Source: an uncultured Lachnospiraceae bacterium
Lineage (GTDB): Bacteria; Bacillota; Clostridia; Lachnospirales; Lachnospiraceae
Assembly (NCBI GenBank): GCA_910588215.1
Contig: CAJUQJ010000006.1
Coordinates: 62,001-126,000, forward strand
Length of the DNA stretch: 64,000 bases
Direction of reading: 5' to 3'
Part shown: positions 45,324-53,952 of the stretch, piece after piece
How the letters are laid out: every line of letters begins with the position of its first letter
Numbering within the stretch: position 1 is the first letter of the stretch
The notes under the pieces: generated by a model
Told to the model about the DNA's origin: nothing
Seen by the model: only the letters and a program-made list of their open reading frames with translations
Database searches by the model: none
Program-made: the position numbers and the translations under genes

Positions 45324-46182
45324 TTGCAACCTCTATCATATATTGGCCATAATTGGTCTTCATCAGCGGTTCCGCCAGCTTCAGCAGCTGTTCCTTCGTT
45401 ATGAATCCCCGCTTGTATGCGATCTCCTCGATACAGGAGATATATAACCCTTGTCTCTTCTGAAAAGCGGCCACGAAATCCGCCGCATCCAGCAGCGAAT
45501 CATGATTTCCCGTATCCAGCCATGCAAAACCACGCCCCAGCGTCTCCACACGTAGATCACCTCTGCGCAGATATTCATTGTTGATACTCGTGATCTCGAT
45601 CTCTCCTCTGGCCGACGGCTTTACATTTGCCGCGATCTCCACCACGTCATTGTCATAGAAGTACAGGCCCGGCACCGCATAATTACTCCTCGGATGTTCC
45701 GGCTTCTCTTCGATGGAGAGCGCCTTCCCGTTATCGTCAAACTCCACTACACCATATTCCCTTGGGTCTCTGACATAATATCCGAAGATCGTCGCGCCCT
45801 TTTCCCTGGACGCCACTTCCCGCAATACCTTGGAAAAGCTCTGCCCATAGAAAATATTGTCGCCCAGTACCAGAGCTACCCTGTCATCCCCAATGAAATC
45901 AGCCCCGATGATAAAGGCATCCGCCAGCCCTCTCGGATATTCCTGCACCGCGTACTCCATCCGCAGTCCCAGCTGCTCTCCCGTTCCGAACAATTCCTGG
46001 AACGACGTAATATCCCTCGGTGTGGATATGATCAAAATCTCCCTGATCCCCGCCAACATCAATGTGGAAAGCGGATAGTAGATCATCGGTTTATCGTATA
46101 TAGGCATAATCTGCTTGGAGACCGCCTTCGTCAGCGGATACAGTCTTGTACCCGAACCTCCCGCCAGAATGATTCCCTTCAT
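45313..46182 (-). CDS. rfbA: Glucose-1-phosphate thymidylyltransferase
   Basis: The 289-residue enzyme makes dTDP-glucose from dTTP and glucose 1-phosphate. It begins MKGIILAGGSGTRLYP, the nucleotidyltransferase signature, and has YYPLSTLMLAGI, EQLGLRMEYAVQ, LVLGDNIFYG and GFAWLDTGNHDSLLDA. Length is standard for RmlA. It is 60 bp downstream of rfbB and is followed at once by the coupled GH25 gene. Confidence 0.96.
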   Translation of the reverse strand: MKGIILAGGSGTRLYPLTKAVSKQIMPIYDKPMIYYPLSTLMLAGIREILIISTPRDITSFQELFGTGEQLGLRMEYAVQEYPRGLADAFIIGADFIGDDRVALVLGDNIFYGQSFSKVLREVASREKGATIFGYYVRDPREYGVVEFDDNGKALSIEEKPEHPRSNYAVPGLYFYDNDVVEIAANVKPSARGEIEITSINNEYLRRGDLRVETLGRGFAWLDTGNHDSLLDAADFVAAFQKRQGLYISCIEEIAYKRGFITKEQLLKLAEPLMKTNYGQYMIEVANGL

Positions 46183-46242
46183 CGAAGATACCTTTCCCTT
46201 CCTGTTTTCATAGTATAGATGGCCATGCGGCCCATTTTCCTT

Positions 46243-47322
46243 TCAGACCTTATACATCTCCGTATAATATTTCTGATAGTCGCCGCTGGTGACATTCTTC
46301 ATCCATTCTTCATGTTCAAAGAACCACTGGATCGTACGTCTGATCCCCTCCTCGAACATCGTCTCCGGTTCCCAGCCGATCTCTTCCCTAATCTTATCCG
46401 GTGCGATGGCATACCTTCTGTCGTGTCCCTTACGGTCCTCCACATATGTGATCAGATCCTCGCTGACAAGTTCTCTGCGCGGATCATTCTCCGCCAGCAT
46501 TTCCTGCAGCGTCTTGATGATGATCTTGATGATCTCAATATTCTGCTTCTCGTTATGGCCGCCCACATTGTAGGTCTCAAACAGCCTGCCCTGCTCCTGC
46601 ACCATATCGATCGCCTTGGCATGATCCTCCACATACAACCAGTCGCGGACATTCTTCCCATCGCCATAGACAGGAAGCTTCTTCCCTTGCAGTGCGTTGT
46701 TGATGATCAGAGGAATCAGTTTCTCTGGAAATTGATATGGCCCGTAGTTGTTTGAGCAGTTGGTGATATTGGCCGGAAAATGATATGTGTCCATATAAGA
46801 CCTCACCAACATGTCCGATCCGGCCTTGCTGGCGGAATACGGGCTGTGCGGCGCATAGGGCGTCGTCTCATAGAAGTACCCGCCGTCCTCCTCCAGCGAA
46901 CCGTACACTTCATCCGTCGAGACATGCAGGAACTTCTTGTCCTCCTTAAAACTGCCGTCCGGCAGTTCCCATGCCGTCTTGGCACAATTTAACATGACCG
47001 CCGTACCGAGCACATTGGTCTGTATGAAAACCTCCGGATTCCTGATGCTCCTGTCCACATGACTCTCGGCTGCAAAATGCACCACCCTGTCAATCTCATT
47101 GTCCGCAAATATCGCAGCGATCGCTTCTTTATCACAGATATCCGCCTTGATAAACGTATAGTTCTCCTGTCCCTCGAATTCCTTCAGATTCTCCAGATTC
47201 CCCGCATAGGTCAACGCATCCACATTGATGATCCGGATATCCCCGCCGTATTTACGAAACATATAATGAATATAGTTGGACCCGATAAATCCGGCTCCTC
47301 CCGTTACAAGATAAGTCCTCAT
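46243..47322 (-). CDS. rfbB: dTDP-glucose 4,6-dehydratase
   Basis: The 359-residue short-chain dehydrogenase/reductase removes water from dTDP-glucose to give the 4-keto-6-deoxy sugar. It has the NAD-binding TGGAGFIGSNYIH (7-19), HFAAESHVDRSI (about 82-93), the TDEVYGSLEEDG motif with the catalytic Asp-Glu, and the YxxxK pair in YSASKAGSD. An AAAGGAG site precedes the ATG. It is the first of the three rml genes in this transcript. A solo end of an R1 repeat lies between its start and copy C. Confidence 0.96.
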   Translation of the reverse strand: MRTYLVTGGAGFIGSNYIHYMFRKYGGDIRIINVDALTYAGNLENLKEFEGQENYTFIKADICDKEAIAAIFADNEIDRVVHFAAESHVDRSIRNPEVFIQTNVLGTAVMLNCAKTAWELPDGSFKEDKKFLHVSTDEVYGSLEEDGGYFYETTPYAPHSPYSASKAGSDMLVRSYMDTYHFPANITNCSNNYGPYQFPEKLIPLIINNALQGKKLPVYGDGKNVRDWLYVEDHAKAIDMVQEQGRLFETYNVGGHNEKQNIEIIKIIIKTLQEMLAENDPRRELVSEDLITYVEDRKGHDRRYAIAPDKIREEIGWEPETMFEEGIRRTIQWFFEHEEWMKNVTSGDYQKYYTEMYKV

Positions 47323-47342
47323 TCCTTAATTTCTCTCCTTTT

Positions 47343-47465
47343 AATTTGTTATATCGTTTACTGTAGTTAACGATACTAGAAATTTCACTTTCGATCCTGC
47401 AAAAGCTTTCGTATATGGCTTTGGCAGGCAGCGGAAGTTGAAATTTGTTATATCGTTCACTACTA
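47343..47465. repeat. R1 MITE-like repeat, copy C, with an extra solo end
   Basis: The full copy spans about 47362-47465 with ends TGTAGTTAACGATAC and GTATCGTTCACTA-like sequence. Directly left of it, 47343-47362 repeats the right terminal sequence AATTTGTTATATCGTT, so two ends meet head to head. This suggests nested insertion or imperfect excision. Confidence 0.75.
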
Positions 47466-47497
47466 TGATACTGCCATTAAGCACTAAAATGCAACCC

Positions 47498-50400
47498 TTA
47501 ATAGTGCAGATAGCTGATATTCATATCCACGTCCCCGTTGATACCGCTGACCCTTCCTTTGGCGGAGTACTGCCACATATCATATCTGGTAGCCGTATAC
47601 GTCGGGGCACTGGCATACTGTGCCAACCAGATCTTATAATTTGTCAGACTGCCGGTATTGATCTTCTCGCTGAACCACGTCTTGTTTGCATAAATCCCCG
47701 CAGCATAACCCGAATTCTGTACGGTCGCACAGAAAGCCTTGCAGACCGCGGTTCTTACTTCTCTGCTGACGCCGTCTCCCCGTCCGCCGCTTGCCTCCAC
47801 ATCCAGGAAGATCGGATAGTTCAATCCATAACCATTGACCAGATTCAACGCCATGGACGCTTCCTCCACCGCTTCCACTTCATTGACCGCCTGACTGAAG
47901 AAATAGACGCCGACCTTCAGGCCTGCTGCTTTCGCTCCTTTGATATTACTCCTGAATTTCGGATCCTCGATCAGTGCGCCTGTAGAGGATCCTCTGTATC
48001 CGCAACGGATGATCGCATAGGATACGCCGGAATTTTTCACGGCATTCCAGTCAATACTTCCGTTCCACTTCGACACGTCGATCCCCATCGTTCCCGACGC
48101 AGACGACATCTTTCCGTCACTTCCGAAATGATATTTAGCGCCTTGGATGACCTGATCCCCTGTTACATAATTTCCGTTTTTATCATAAAAATATACACTG
48201 CCGTCTATGGTCTGCCAACCGGTATATTTGTATGCCGTGGCTTCCGCTGATTTCTTATAAAATTTCTCGTACTTCTTGTAATCATCATAGACTGCCTCCT
48301 GATATACACCGGCAGAATCCAGATAATACATCTGATTGCCGTCCTTGTCCTTCAGCTTGGCCTTGCCGTCTACTGCGCTCTCCTTCTTGACCGTTATCTT
48401 ATGGACCGCCGAGATTTCTTCTGCCTCACTGCATACGGCCTTAATCTCCACTGTTCCCTCTGCTACGCCGGTGACAACGCCCTTATCGTCCACCTTGGCC
48501 TTCTTCTCGTCACTGCTGCTCCAGACGACCTTGCCGTCCTTCGGCTCTGTCTTGGCCGTAAGCGTGATCGTCTTACCGACGATGACTTCATTCTCGCCGC
48601 TTATACTGATCTTCGTATAAGTATCCTTTGGCGGCTCCTCCTCTGTCACCGTTACGCTGCAGACCAATTCCTGCTCTCCCTCCGCCGTCTTTACCTTCGC
48701 TGTAATTTTCGCACTACCCGTTCCTACCGCCGTAACAGTTCCCTTGTCTACTTTGGCTACTGCGGTATCACTGCTGGACCATTCCACAGACTGCATCTCG
48801 CCTGAGAGAACCTTCACCGTAAGGGACGATGAGGCTCCTTTCTTCAGTTTCAGGCTTGTAGTATTTAATTCGACCTTTGTCTTCGTCGGATTCTCCGGCT
48901 TTGACGGGTCTTCCGGTTTTGACGGATCCTCTGGTTTCGACGGTTCTTCCGGTTTCTCTCCCTCTCCTGTGACCTTAACGGAGCAGGAGGCCGTTTCTAT
49001 CATATACCCTATCATCACTTCAACCTTGATGGTAGCTTCCCCTGCACCGACACCGCTGACATTACCGTTGCTGTCCACAGAGGCGATGCTCCCATCGCTG
49101 CTGGACCACGCGATAGACGGTGTAGCGTTGCTGCCGTTGACAGATACCTTAAGGGCTGCCGTTTCTCCCGGTTTCAATGACAGGCTGCTGCGATCCAATG
49201 TAACGGAAAACTCTATGATGTCCGGCGTGTCATCCGCTTCCACCAGCTTTCTGTAATTGCTGCCAAGTGTCCAGGGATCCGGTATATTTTTCTTATCGAC
49301 TTCCGAATATACTGCCTGGCCTTCCCCGATCGGTGTCTTCGTAGACTCTACCCACTCTACCGTGTCCGTCAGTACGGATTCTACTGCCGTATTCTGTTTG
49401 GCAGTATCCTCCGCTGCCGCGTTTACCTCCGACTCACTCTTCACCTCATCTGCAACATCTACTTTCTTATAAGCGATCTTATCCGTTACCTTGACACTGC
49501 TGGCAGAAGACGGAAGACGATAAGCCGCATACTTATCGTCCGTAAGCGGCAGTATCTTTACACTGTAATCTCCTGACGCAACACCGGTCTGGTAGATGAT
49601 GCCGTCCTTATCCTCATCCTTCAAGGTAAAGTTCTTAGCGCCTGAAGCTTCCACCTCAAAGGGAACGCCGCCAATCAGCTTACCTGTGGCCTTATTGACA
49701 AATTTAATCTTCAGATCCGATTGTATCGAAGTAAGATTCAATCCTACCTCTATCATCTTATCCTGCTTATCTGTCACCTCTTCTTCATTCGCTTCCGTCT
49801 CTTCCTGCTCCGTTTCAAGATCGATCATATCCGACAGTTTGGCCGATTCTGTTACAGCCACCAGCCCACTCTCACCGATCACAGAAATCCCGGACATCTC
49901 TTCCCCCACCAAAGCGAAAGCTTCCACCTGCTTCTCAACAGATTTGGCATTGACATACAATCCGCCTGCCAGCAGGGAACCGGCCAGCACAACGATACCG
50001 AGCATGGCCACTACCATATCAAGCGTATTCATATGAGTCAGAAAATATTTCAGGCGCACAATGATGCCGTCTTCTTCATACGCATCATACTCGTATTCCC
50101 CGTCATATTCCTCGTCTTCGTACTCATCGTCCGCATATTCGTCGTCTTCATACTCATCGTCCGCATATTCGTCGTCTTCATACTCATTGTCCGCATATTC
50201 GTCGTCTTCGTACTCATCGTCTGCATATTCGTCGTCTTCATACTCATCTTCCGCATATTCGTCGTCTTCGTACTCATCGTCTGCATATTCGTCGTCTTCG
50301 TACTCATCGTCCGCATATTCGTCGTCTTCATACTCTTCGTCCGCATATTCGTCGTCTTCGTACTCGGCTTCCGCATATTCGTCGTCTTCGTACTCGGCTT

Positions 50401-50647
50401 CCGCATAGCTTCCCGTCAGCGGCCTTTTCGATGCCGCTGTACGTCCATGTTTCCGATTGTATGCATCTATCATCTCATCGTCAAGACACAGGAACTCCAA
50501 AGTATCTTCCGTGACACAGTCTTCATCCTCTTCATCAAATCTTTCATCACCCTCGTTAAAAAAATCTTCTATGACTGTATCTTTACGTTTTTCTCTGTAG
50601 ATCATGTTCTTTTTATTGTTTCTTACTCTGCTTTTCCTGTTCTGCAT
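47498..50647 (-). CDS. Large membrane-anchored GH25 protein with Big2 repeats and acidic tandem repeat
   Basis: The 1049-residue protein starts with a cytoplasmic region containing ten copies of a 10-residue unit of the type EYEDDEYADD (about 78-180), followed by a membrane span (about 208-232). Outside are a prealbumin-like domain (about 300-385), three Big2 Ig-like domains with WSSSD motifs (about 470-750) joined by a PEDPSKPEDPSK linker, a short choline-binding-like YFYDKNGNYVTG segment, and a GH25 domain (about 850-1049) with GIDVSKWNGS and FLDVEAS catalytic Asp and Glu. It is probably a cell-surface muramidase. GGAGGAAAA precedes the ATG and a strong promoter lies upstream. Confidence 0.9.
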   Translation of the reverse strand: MQNRKSRVRNNKKNMIYREKRKDTVIEDFFNEGDERFDEEDEDCVTEDTLEFLCLDDEMIDAYNRKHGRTAASKRPLTGSYAEAEYEDDEYAEAEYEDDEYADEEYEDDEYADDEYEDDEYADDEYEDDEYAEDEYEDDEYADDEYEDDEYADNEYEDDEYADDEYEDDEYADDEYEDEEYDGEYEYDAYEEDGIIVRLKYFLTHMNTLDMVVAMLGIVVLAGSLLAGGLYVNAKSVEKQVEAFALVGEEMSGISVIGESGLVAVTESAKLSDMIDLETEQEETEANEEEVTDKQDKMIEVGLNLTSIQSDLKIKFVNKATGKLIGGVPFEVEASGAKNFTLKDEDKDGIIYQTGVASGDYSVKILPLTDDKYAAYRLPSSASSVKVTDKIAYKKVDVADEVKSESEVNAAAEDTAKQNTAVESVLTDTVEWVESTKTPIGEGQAVYSEVDKKNIPDPWTLGSNYRKLVEADDTPDIIEFSVTLDRSSLSLKPGETAALKVSVNGSNATPSIAWSSSDGSIASVDSNGNVSGVGAGEATIKVEVMIGYMIETASCSVKVTGEGEKPEEPSKPEDPSKPEDPSKPENPTKTKVELNTTSLKLKKGASSSLTVKVLSGEMQSVEWSSSDTAVAKVDKGTVTAVGTGSAKITAKVKTAEGEQELVCSVTVTEEEPPKDTYTKISISGENEVIVGKTITLTAKTEPKDGKVVWSSSDEKKAKVDDKGVVTGVAEGTVEIKAVCSEAEEISAVHKITVKKESAVDGKAKLKDKDGNQMYYLDSAGVYQEAVYDDYKKYEKFYKKSAEATAYKYTGWQTIDGSVYFYDKNGNYVTGDQVIQGAKYHFGSDGKMSSASGTMGIDVSKWNGSIDWNAVKNSGVSYAIIRCGYRGSSTGALIEDPKFRSNIKGAKAAGLKVGVYFFSQAVNEVEAVEEASMALNLVNGYGLNYPIFLDVEASGGRGDGVSREVRTAVCKAFCATVQNSGYAAGIYANKTWFSEKINTGSLTNYKIWLAQYASAPTYTATRYDMWQYSAKGRVSGINGDVDMNISYLHY
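50104..50405 (-). repeat. 30-bp in-frame tandem repeat, about ten copies
   Basis: The plus strand shows a contiguous 30-base unit built on TCGTCTTCGTACTCATCGTC with small substitutions, repeated about ten times without spacers. It encodes the acidic EYEDDEYADD-type unit of the GH25 protein. The unit length is a multiple of three, so copy-number change keeps the frame. Confidence 0.9.
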
Positions 50648-50773
50648 TTTTCCTCCATTCTGAAGAGTCTCTTGTTAGTTCTATATTGTTCTATCACTTT
50701 TTGTTTTTACGCATATTTCACCAGTCAGAAATGTGTATCTTATGTAAACTCTCTTCGTTAACAAATCTGTAAT

Positions 50774-50802
50774 ATTATAGCATAGAAGCACATTACATTC
50801 AA
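50774..50802 (-). promoter_or_regulatory. Strong sigma-A promoter of the large GH25 gene
   Basis: On the minus strand TTGAAT (50797-50802) and a consensus TATAAT (50774-50779) are 17 bp apart, with a TG element two bases before the -10. The leader is about 120 nt. It may also drive the downstream rml-wzm-wzt genes. Confidence 0.75.
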
Positions 50803-50913
50803 GATTTTTTAGTATTATGCCATTTTTAAGTGTATTTTGGAGAGATTTACATAATATCCGTGCATTCCGCGATGGTTTACACCATTAAATACGCTATTTT
50901 ACGGTATATCCGC

Positions 50914-50942
50914 TTGACTTTATCGGCTATAACTGACACAAT
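50914..50942 (+). promoter_or_regulatory. Candidate promoter of the zinc-ribbon gene
   Basis: TTGACT (50914-50919) and CACAAT (50937-50942) are 17 bp apart, about 58 bp upstream of the ATG at 51000. Confidence 0.4.
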
Positions 50943-50999
50943 ACAAGAGCAACCTGTAAATTTCAGCATTCATTTCACATGAGGGAGGGAAGTTTTAAT

Positions 51000-51341
51000 A
51001 TGATGTATATGCATTATTGTAAAAGTTGTCACCGAGTATATATGCTCAACGGACACAAACAGATCTGTCCAAAATGCCACCTGGAAATCAGTGAACTGAA
51101 GATCTCCTACATGGATTATGTAACCATGAATCAGGAAGCACGACAGCAGTTCTGCCATTGCTGCTCAGATGATGAACAATTGCAAACACTGAGCACTACA
51201 TATCGTATGTACAAATATAGTAAATGGTATAAAGAACTGCATGCCCAGCTGCCACAGACCACGATCATTACCTATCCGTTAACCGACAGCGTGGTGCGCG
51301 ATAAAAAGAAAGATGAACATTACATGATCACCCTCTCATAG
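51000..51341 (+). CDS. Small zinc-ribbon protein of unknown function
   Basis: The ATG at 51000 follows GGGAGGGA by about 9 bases. The 113-residue cytoplasmic protein has an N-terminal zinc ribbon: CKSCH (about 7-11) and CPKCH (about 25-29), and a CHCC cluster near 55 that may complete a second site. The rest is helical and ends with a basic KKKDEHY tail. It is not a family I recognise. It has its own promoter and a strong terminator, and is transcribed divergently from the polysaccharide cluster. A role in regulating the cluster is possible but is only an inference. Confidence 0.75.
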   Translation: MMYMHYCKSCHRVYMLNGHKQICPKCHLEISELKISYMDYVTMNQEARQQFCHCCSDDEQLQTLSTTYRMYKYSKWYKELHAQLPQTTIITYPLTDSVVRDKKKDEHYMITLS

Positions 51342-51365
51342 CGCCTCTGATTCAGGCGAACCGTC

Positions 51366-51412
51366 AAAGAGCGTTCTGCAACCTTACAGGGTTTGGATAC
51401 GCTCTTTTTTAT
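51366..51412 (+). terminator. Intrinsic terminator after zinc-ribbon gene
   Basis: AAAGAGCGT (51366-51374) pairs with ACGCTCTTT (51399-51407), followed by further T residues to 51410. Confidence 0.85.
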
Positions 51413-51599
51413 TACTAAGATTTTATTAAAAAATTGAGAAATCATAGATTTTTAAAGTGTTTCATAGTAAACTGTAACTATATGCCATGCGGCCCGCCCA
51501 AAAGTAGGCGGTGCTTGATGGGAGTAAAGTATGGAAAAGAAATAACTGGCAATCAGAACCGCGCACATGCTGCGCTGTTCGTGCAGCATGGAGGTAATT

Positions 51600-52607
51600 A
51601 TGAAGCAAACACCAAACAGAAATCACAAAGGCACCGCACCGCACAAAAAACAGAGTCAATTTCCGATAAACATACACATGATCTTTCTGGCTGTCATCGT
51701 ACTGATCGCCGGTTTTTCCGCTTACAGATTGTATAAGTGGAATAAAGGAGTACCTTCCGATTATGATCCGAACTATCAGACTACTGATTTTGACACGGAA
51801 GCGATGGATAACATTATCCCTCTGGCTCCGGACAAGCTGGAAGGACGCGAGGACGACGGGGTCACAGAAATCCTCTGTCTCGGCAACGATCCTTTTTCCC
51901 TGAACCGCGGCGATACCGGACTTTCAGAACAGATTGCAGCAAAGACAGGCGCTACCGTCCATAACGGCGCCTTCACCGGCACAACCATAGCAGCCCAGCT
52001 CGAAGAATACAATGACGGCTATATCATGGATGCCTTTTCCTTTTCCTATGTGGCAGAAAGTCTGGCATCAGGCAATTTCGATCTGATGACCAAGGCCGCG
52101 ACTTACAGTTATGACGAATCTTTTGCCGAAAACACGGCTATGCTGGCAGCCTTGGATATGAACGCCATTGATCTGATCTGTATCATGTATGACGGCATTG
52201 ATTATATCAACAAAAGACCTTGTGAGGATCCCAACGATGATAACTCGATCGTCACATACACCGGTGCCCTGAGAGCCGGCATCAACGCGATCCAGCAGGC
52301 ATATCCCCACATCCGCATCGTAGTCATGTCTCACACCTTCTGCCACAACATTAACGAGGAAGGCAACTTCGAGAACGGAGACCGGGTCGATCTGGGCAAC
52401 GGCACATTGAGTCACTATTTACAGAAAGAGTTGGATACCGCCAGCGACTGCGGTGTATCTTTTATCGATAATTTCTACGGTTCCATCAACGAAGATAATT
52501 ATCTGGATTATATGACAGACTATATTCACTTCAATGATTCCGGCCATGCACTGCTGGCGGACAGATTCGTGCAGTGTATCTTCCCGAATCTGAAGGAGGC
52601 CGAGTAG
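51600..52607 (+). CDS. Membrane-anchored SGNH-hydrolase-like protein
   Basis: The ATG at 51600 has GGAGG 6 bases upstream. The 335-residue protein has an N-terminal membrane span (about 27-44) and a luminal SGNH-like domain. The C-terminal catalytic Asp-His block is visible in DYIHFNDSGHALLADRF (about 307-323). The first block, normally GDS, reads LGNDPFSLN here (about 90-98), so the nucleophile is in doubt. It might be an acyl-handling or glycan-binding relative of AlgJ/AlgX proteins. It lies near the O-acylation pair at 52651-55470 but on the other strand, ending 43 bp from the convergent DltD-like gene. Confidence 0.75.
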   Translation: MKQTPNRNHKGTAPHKKQSQFPINIHMIFLAVIVLIAGFSAYRLYKWNKGVPSDYDPNYQTTDFDTEAMDNIIPLAPDKLEGREDDGVTEILCLGNDPFSLNRGDTGLSEQIAAKTGATVHNGAFTGTTIAAQLEEYNDGYIMDAFSFSYVAESLASGNFDLMTKAATYSYDESFAENTAMLAALDMNAIDLICIMYDGIDYINKRPCEDPNDDNSIVTYTGALRAGINAIQQAYPHIRIVVMSHTFCHNINEEGNFENGDRVDLGNGTLSHYLQKELDTASDCGVSFIDNFYGSINEDNYLDYMTDYIHFNDSGHALLADRFVQCIFPNLKEAE

Positions 52608-52650
52608 CGGGCACTTGCCTGCACTCGGCCTTATCGTCTTATCCGTCACG

Positions 52651-53706
52651 TCAGTATTCCACCGAAAACAACTCCTCAAAATCAAAGCGTTCGATCACGT
52701 CGCGCATCTTCGCAAGTTCTCCTGCCATCTGCGCACTGTCTTTCACCTCACACTCACCGTTCGCAAAGCACTCGGTCATGTAATAGTTGATATCACTGTG
52801 ATAATGGATCTCATCGGCATAATTGTTCAGATCCGTCACGATCCATTCCTGATTCGGAAAGAAAAACACCCTCACATTGTCATAGGAAAGCAGCCTGTCA
52901 ACAATATATTGATGCTCCGCCAGCGTCGCTTCCAGATGATTCTCCCGCATGACGTCATTCCAAAACAGGATGCTGCCGGGCGGAAAGAAAACATAGAAGA
53001 CCGTATCCGGATTCTGTTCAATATACGGACAGATATTCACGTCAAGATTCCTCCCGGTGCTTTCAAGATAGGCGTCTGCAGGCGTCTCCTCCTCCACCGC
53101 CTCCGGCTGTTCGTAATTGTGCATCACCCACTGGATATTATAGTACTCATCAGTCCACCAACTCTGATAGACCGTGGCCAGGTCTGTCTTATCCGGATCT
53201 GCGATCGGCCTTAAGATATAATTCAGCAGCACATCCTTATTAAACAGATACTGCACATCATTGATCAAGTTATCGTCATACAAGTAATATGGAACCGGAT
53301 ATTTGGTCTCCTCCACACCGCCTGTATAAGCCGTCACGTCAATACCCAGGAATACCTTGTTCACCTGATTCCCGCTCTCGAAAATAAGCTGCATGATATT
53401 CGACTGGTCTTTGGGAAAAGCACCGCTGTAATTCAGCTTGATCGTATTTAAATCCATCAACTCCGAAAACCAGTTCGTATTAAAGTTGACTGTCATGGAG
53501 GATCCCAGTATCACACTGTCATATTCCATATGTTTCGCCATCCCCGGATTCTGGCTGAGCTGATTGTCTACCAGATAGGGGAAATTCTCAAGCGGTGCAT
53601 GGTACTGGAAAAAGGGATCCACGTAGACGACCAGCGCCGCCACGGAAATAAAAAATATGCAGATGACGGACAAGATGGACCAAATCCATTTCTTATGTCT
53701 ATTCAT
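52651..53706 (-). CDS. DltD/AlgJ-like membrane-anchored SGNH protein
   Basis: The ATG at 53706 has AGAGG 6-8 bases upstream, better than the GTG at 53712. The 351-residue protein has an N-terminal signal-anchor (about 8-30) and an extracytoplasmic domain. The SGNH nucleophile is likely in SVILGSSMT (about 63-71) and the Asp-His pair in YADEIHYHSDINYYM (about 300-314). Such proteins accept acyl groups delivered by an MBOAT protein and transfer them to a glycan or teichoic acid. The next gene downstream in the convergent cluster, an MBOAT gene 246 bp upstream on the same strand, supports this role. Substrate is unknown. Confidence 0.75.
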   Translation of the reverse strand: MNRHKKWIWSILSVICIFFISVAALVVYVDPFFQYHAPLENFPYLVDNQLSQNPGMAKHMEYDSVILGSSMTVNFNTNWFSELMDLNTIKLNYSGAFPKDQSNIMQLIFESGNQVNKVFLGIDVTAYTGGVEETKYPVPYYLYDDNLINDVQYLFNKDVLLNYILRPIADPDKTDLATVYQSWWTDEYYNIQWVMHNYEQPEAVEEETPADAYLESTGRNLDVNICPYIEQNPDTVFYVFFPPGSILFWNDVMRENHLEATLAEHQYIVDRLLSYDNVRVFFFPNQEWIVTDLNNYADEIHYHSDINYYMTECFANGECEVKDSAQMAGELAKMRDVIERFDFEELFSVEY

Positions 53707-53853
53707 TACCACACCTCTGTCCTTTACTATGAAAGTCTTCGACTTTCACAGCATGGATGGCCATGCGGCCCGCCAAGCGGCAGGCTAAGCATGATGTAAG
53801 TTTACTGTAGAAGTAACCTGTCAATCAGGAGTCCGCATGATACTGCAGACTCC

Positions 53854-53939
53854 ACAAATTTCTGCTTTCGGTTCCTGCCAAAGCCATATACAGGAGCTTT
53901 TGCAGGATCGAAAACGAAATTTATAATGTCGTTAACTAT
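53854..53939. repeat. R1 MITE-like repeat, copy D (left end decayed)
   Basis: From ACAAATTTCTGC to GTCGTTAACTAT it matches copy B, but the left terminal 17 bases have diverged. A small GAAAGTC/GACTTTC hairpin (53731-53747) and a GCCATGCGGCCCGCC motif (about 53761) also lie in the 53707-53952 gap. Confidence 0.75.
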
Positions 53940-53952
53940 CGGATATGGGTGT

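Noticed and set aside
50104..50405. Possible CRISPR array
   Set aside because: The 30-bp units are contiguous with no spacers, lie inside a coding frame and no cas genes are present.
49721..50761. Plus-strand frame with VFVLIVRIF-type repeats opposite the large GH25 gene
   Set aside because: The repeats are the antisense of the acidic tandem repeat. The other strand has a promoter, ribosome site and known domains.
46222..53785. A fourth repeat family based on GCCATGCGGCCC (46229, 51484, 53761)
   Set aside because: The shared core is only about 12-16 bases and the flanks align poorly, so it may be chance or part of an unseen larger element.
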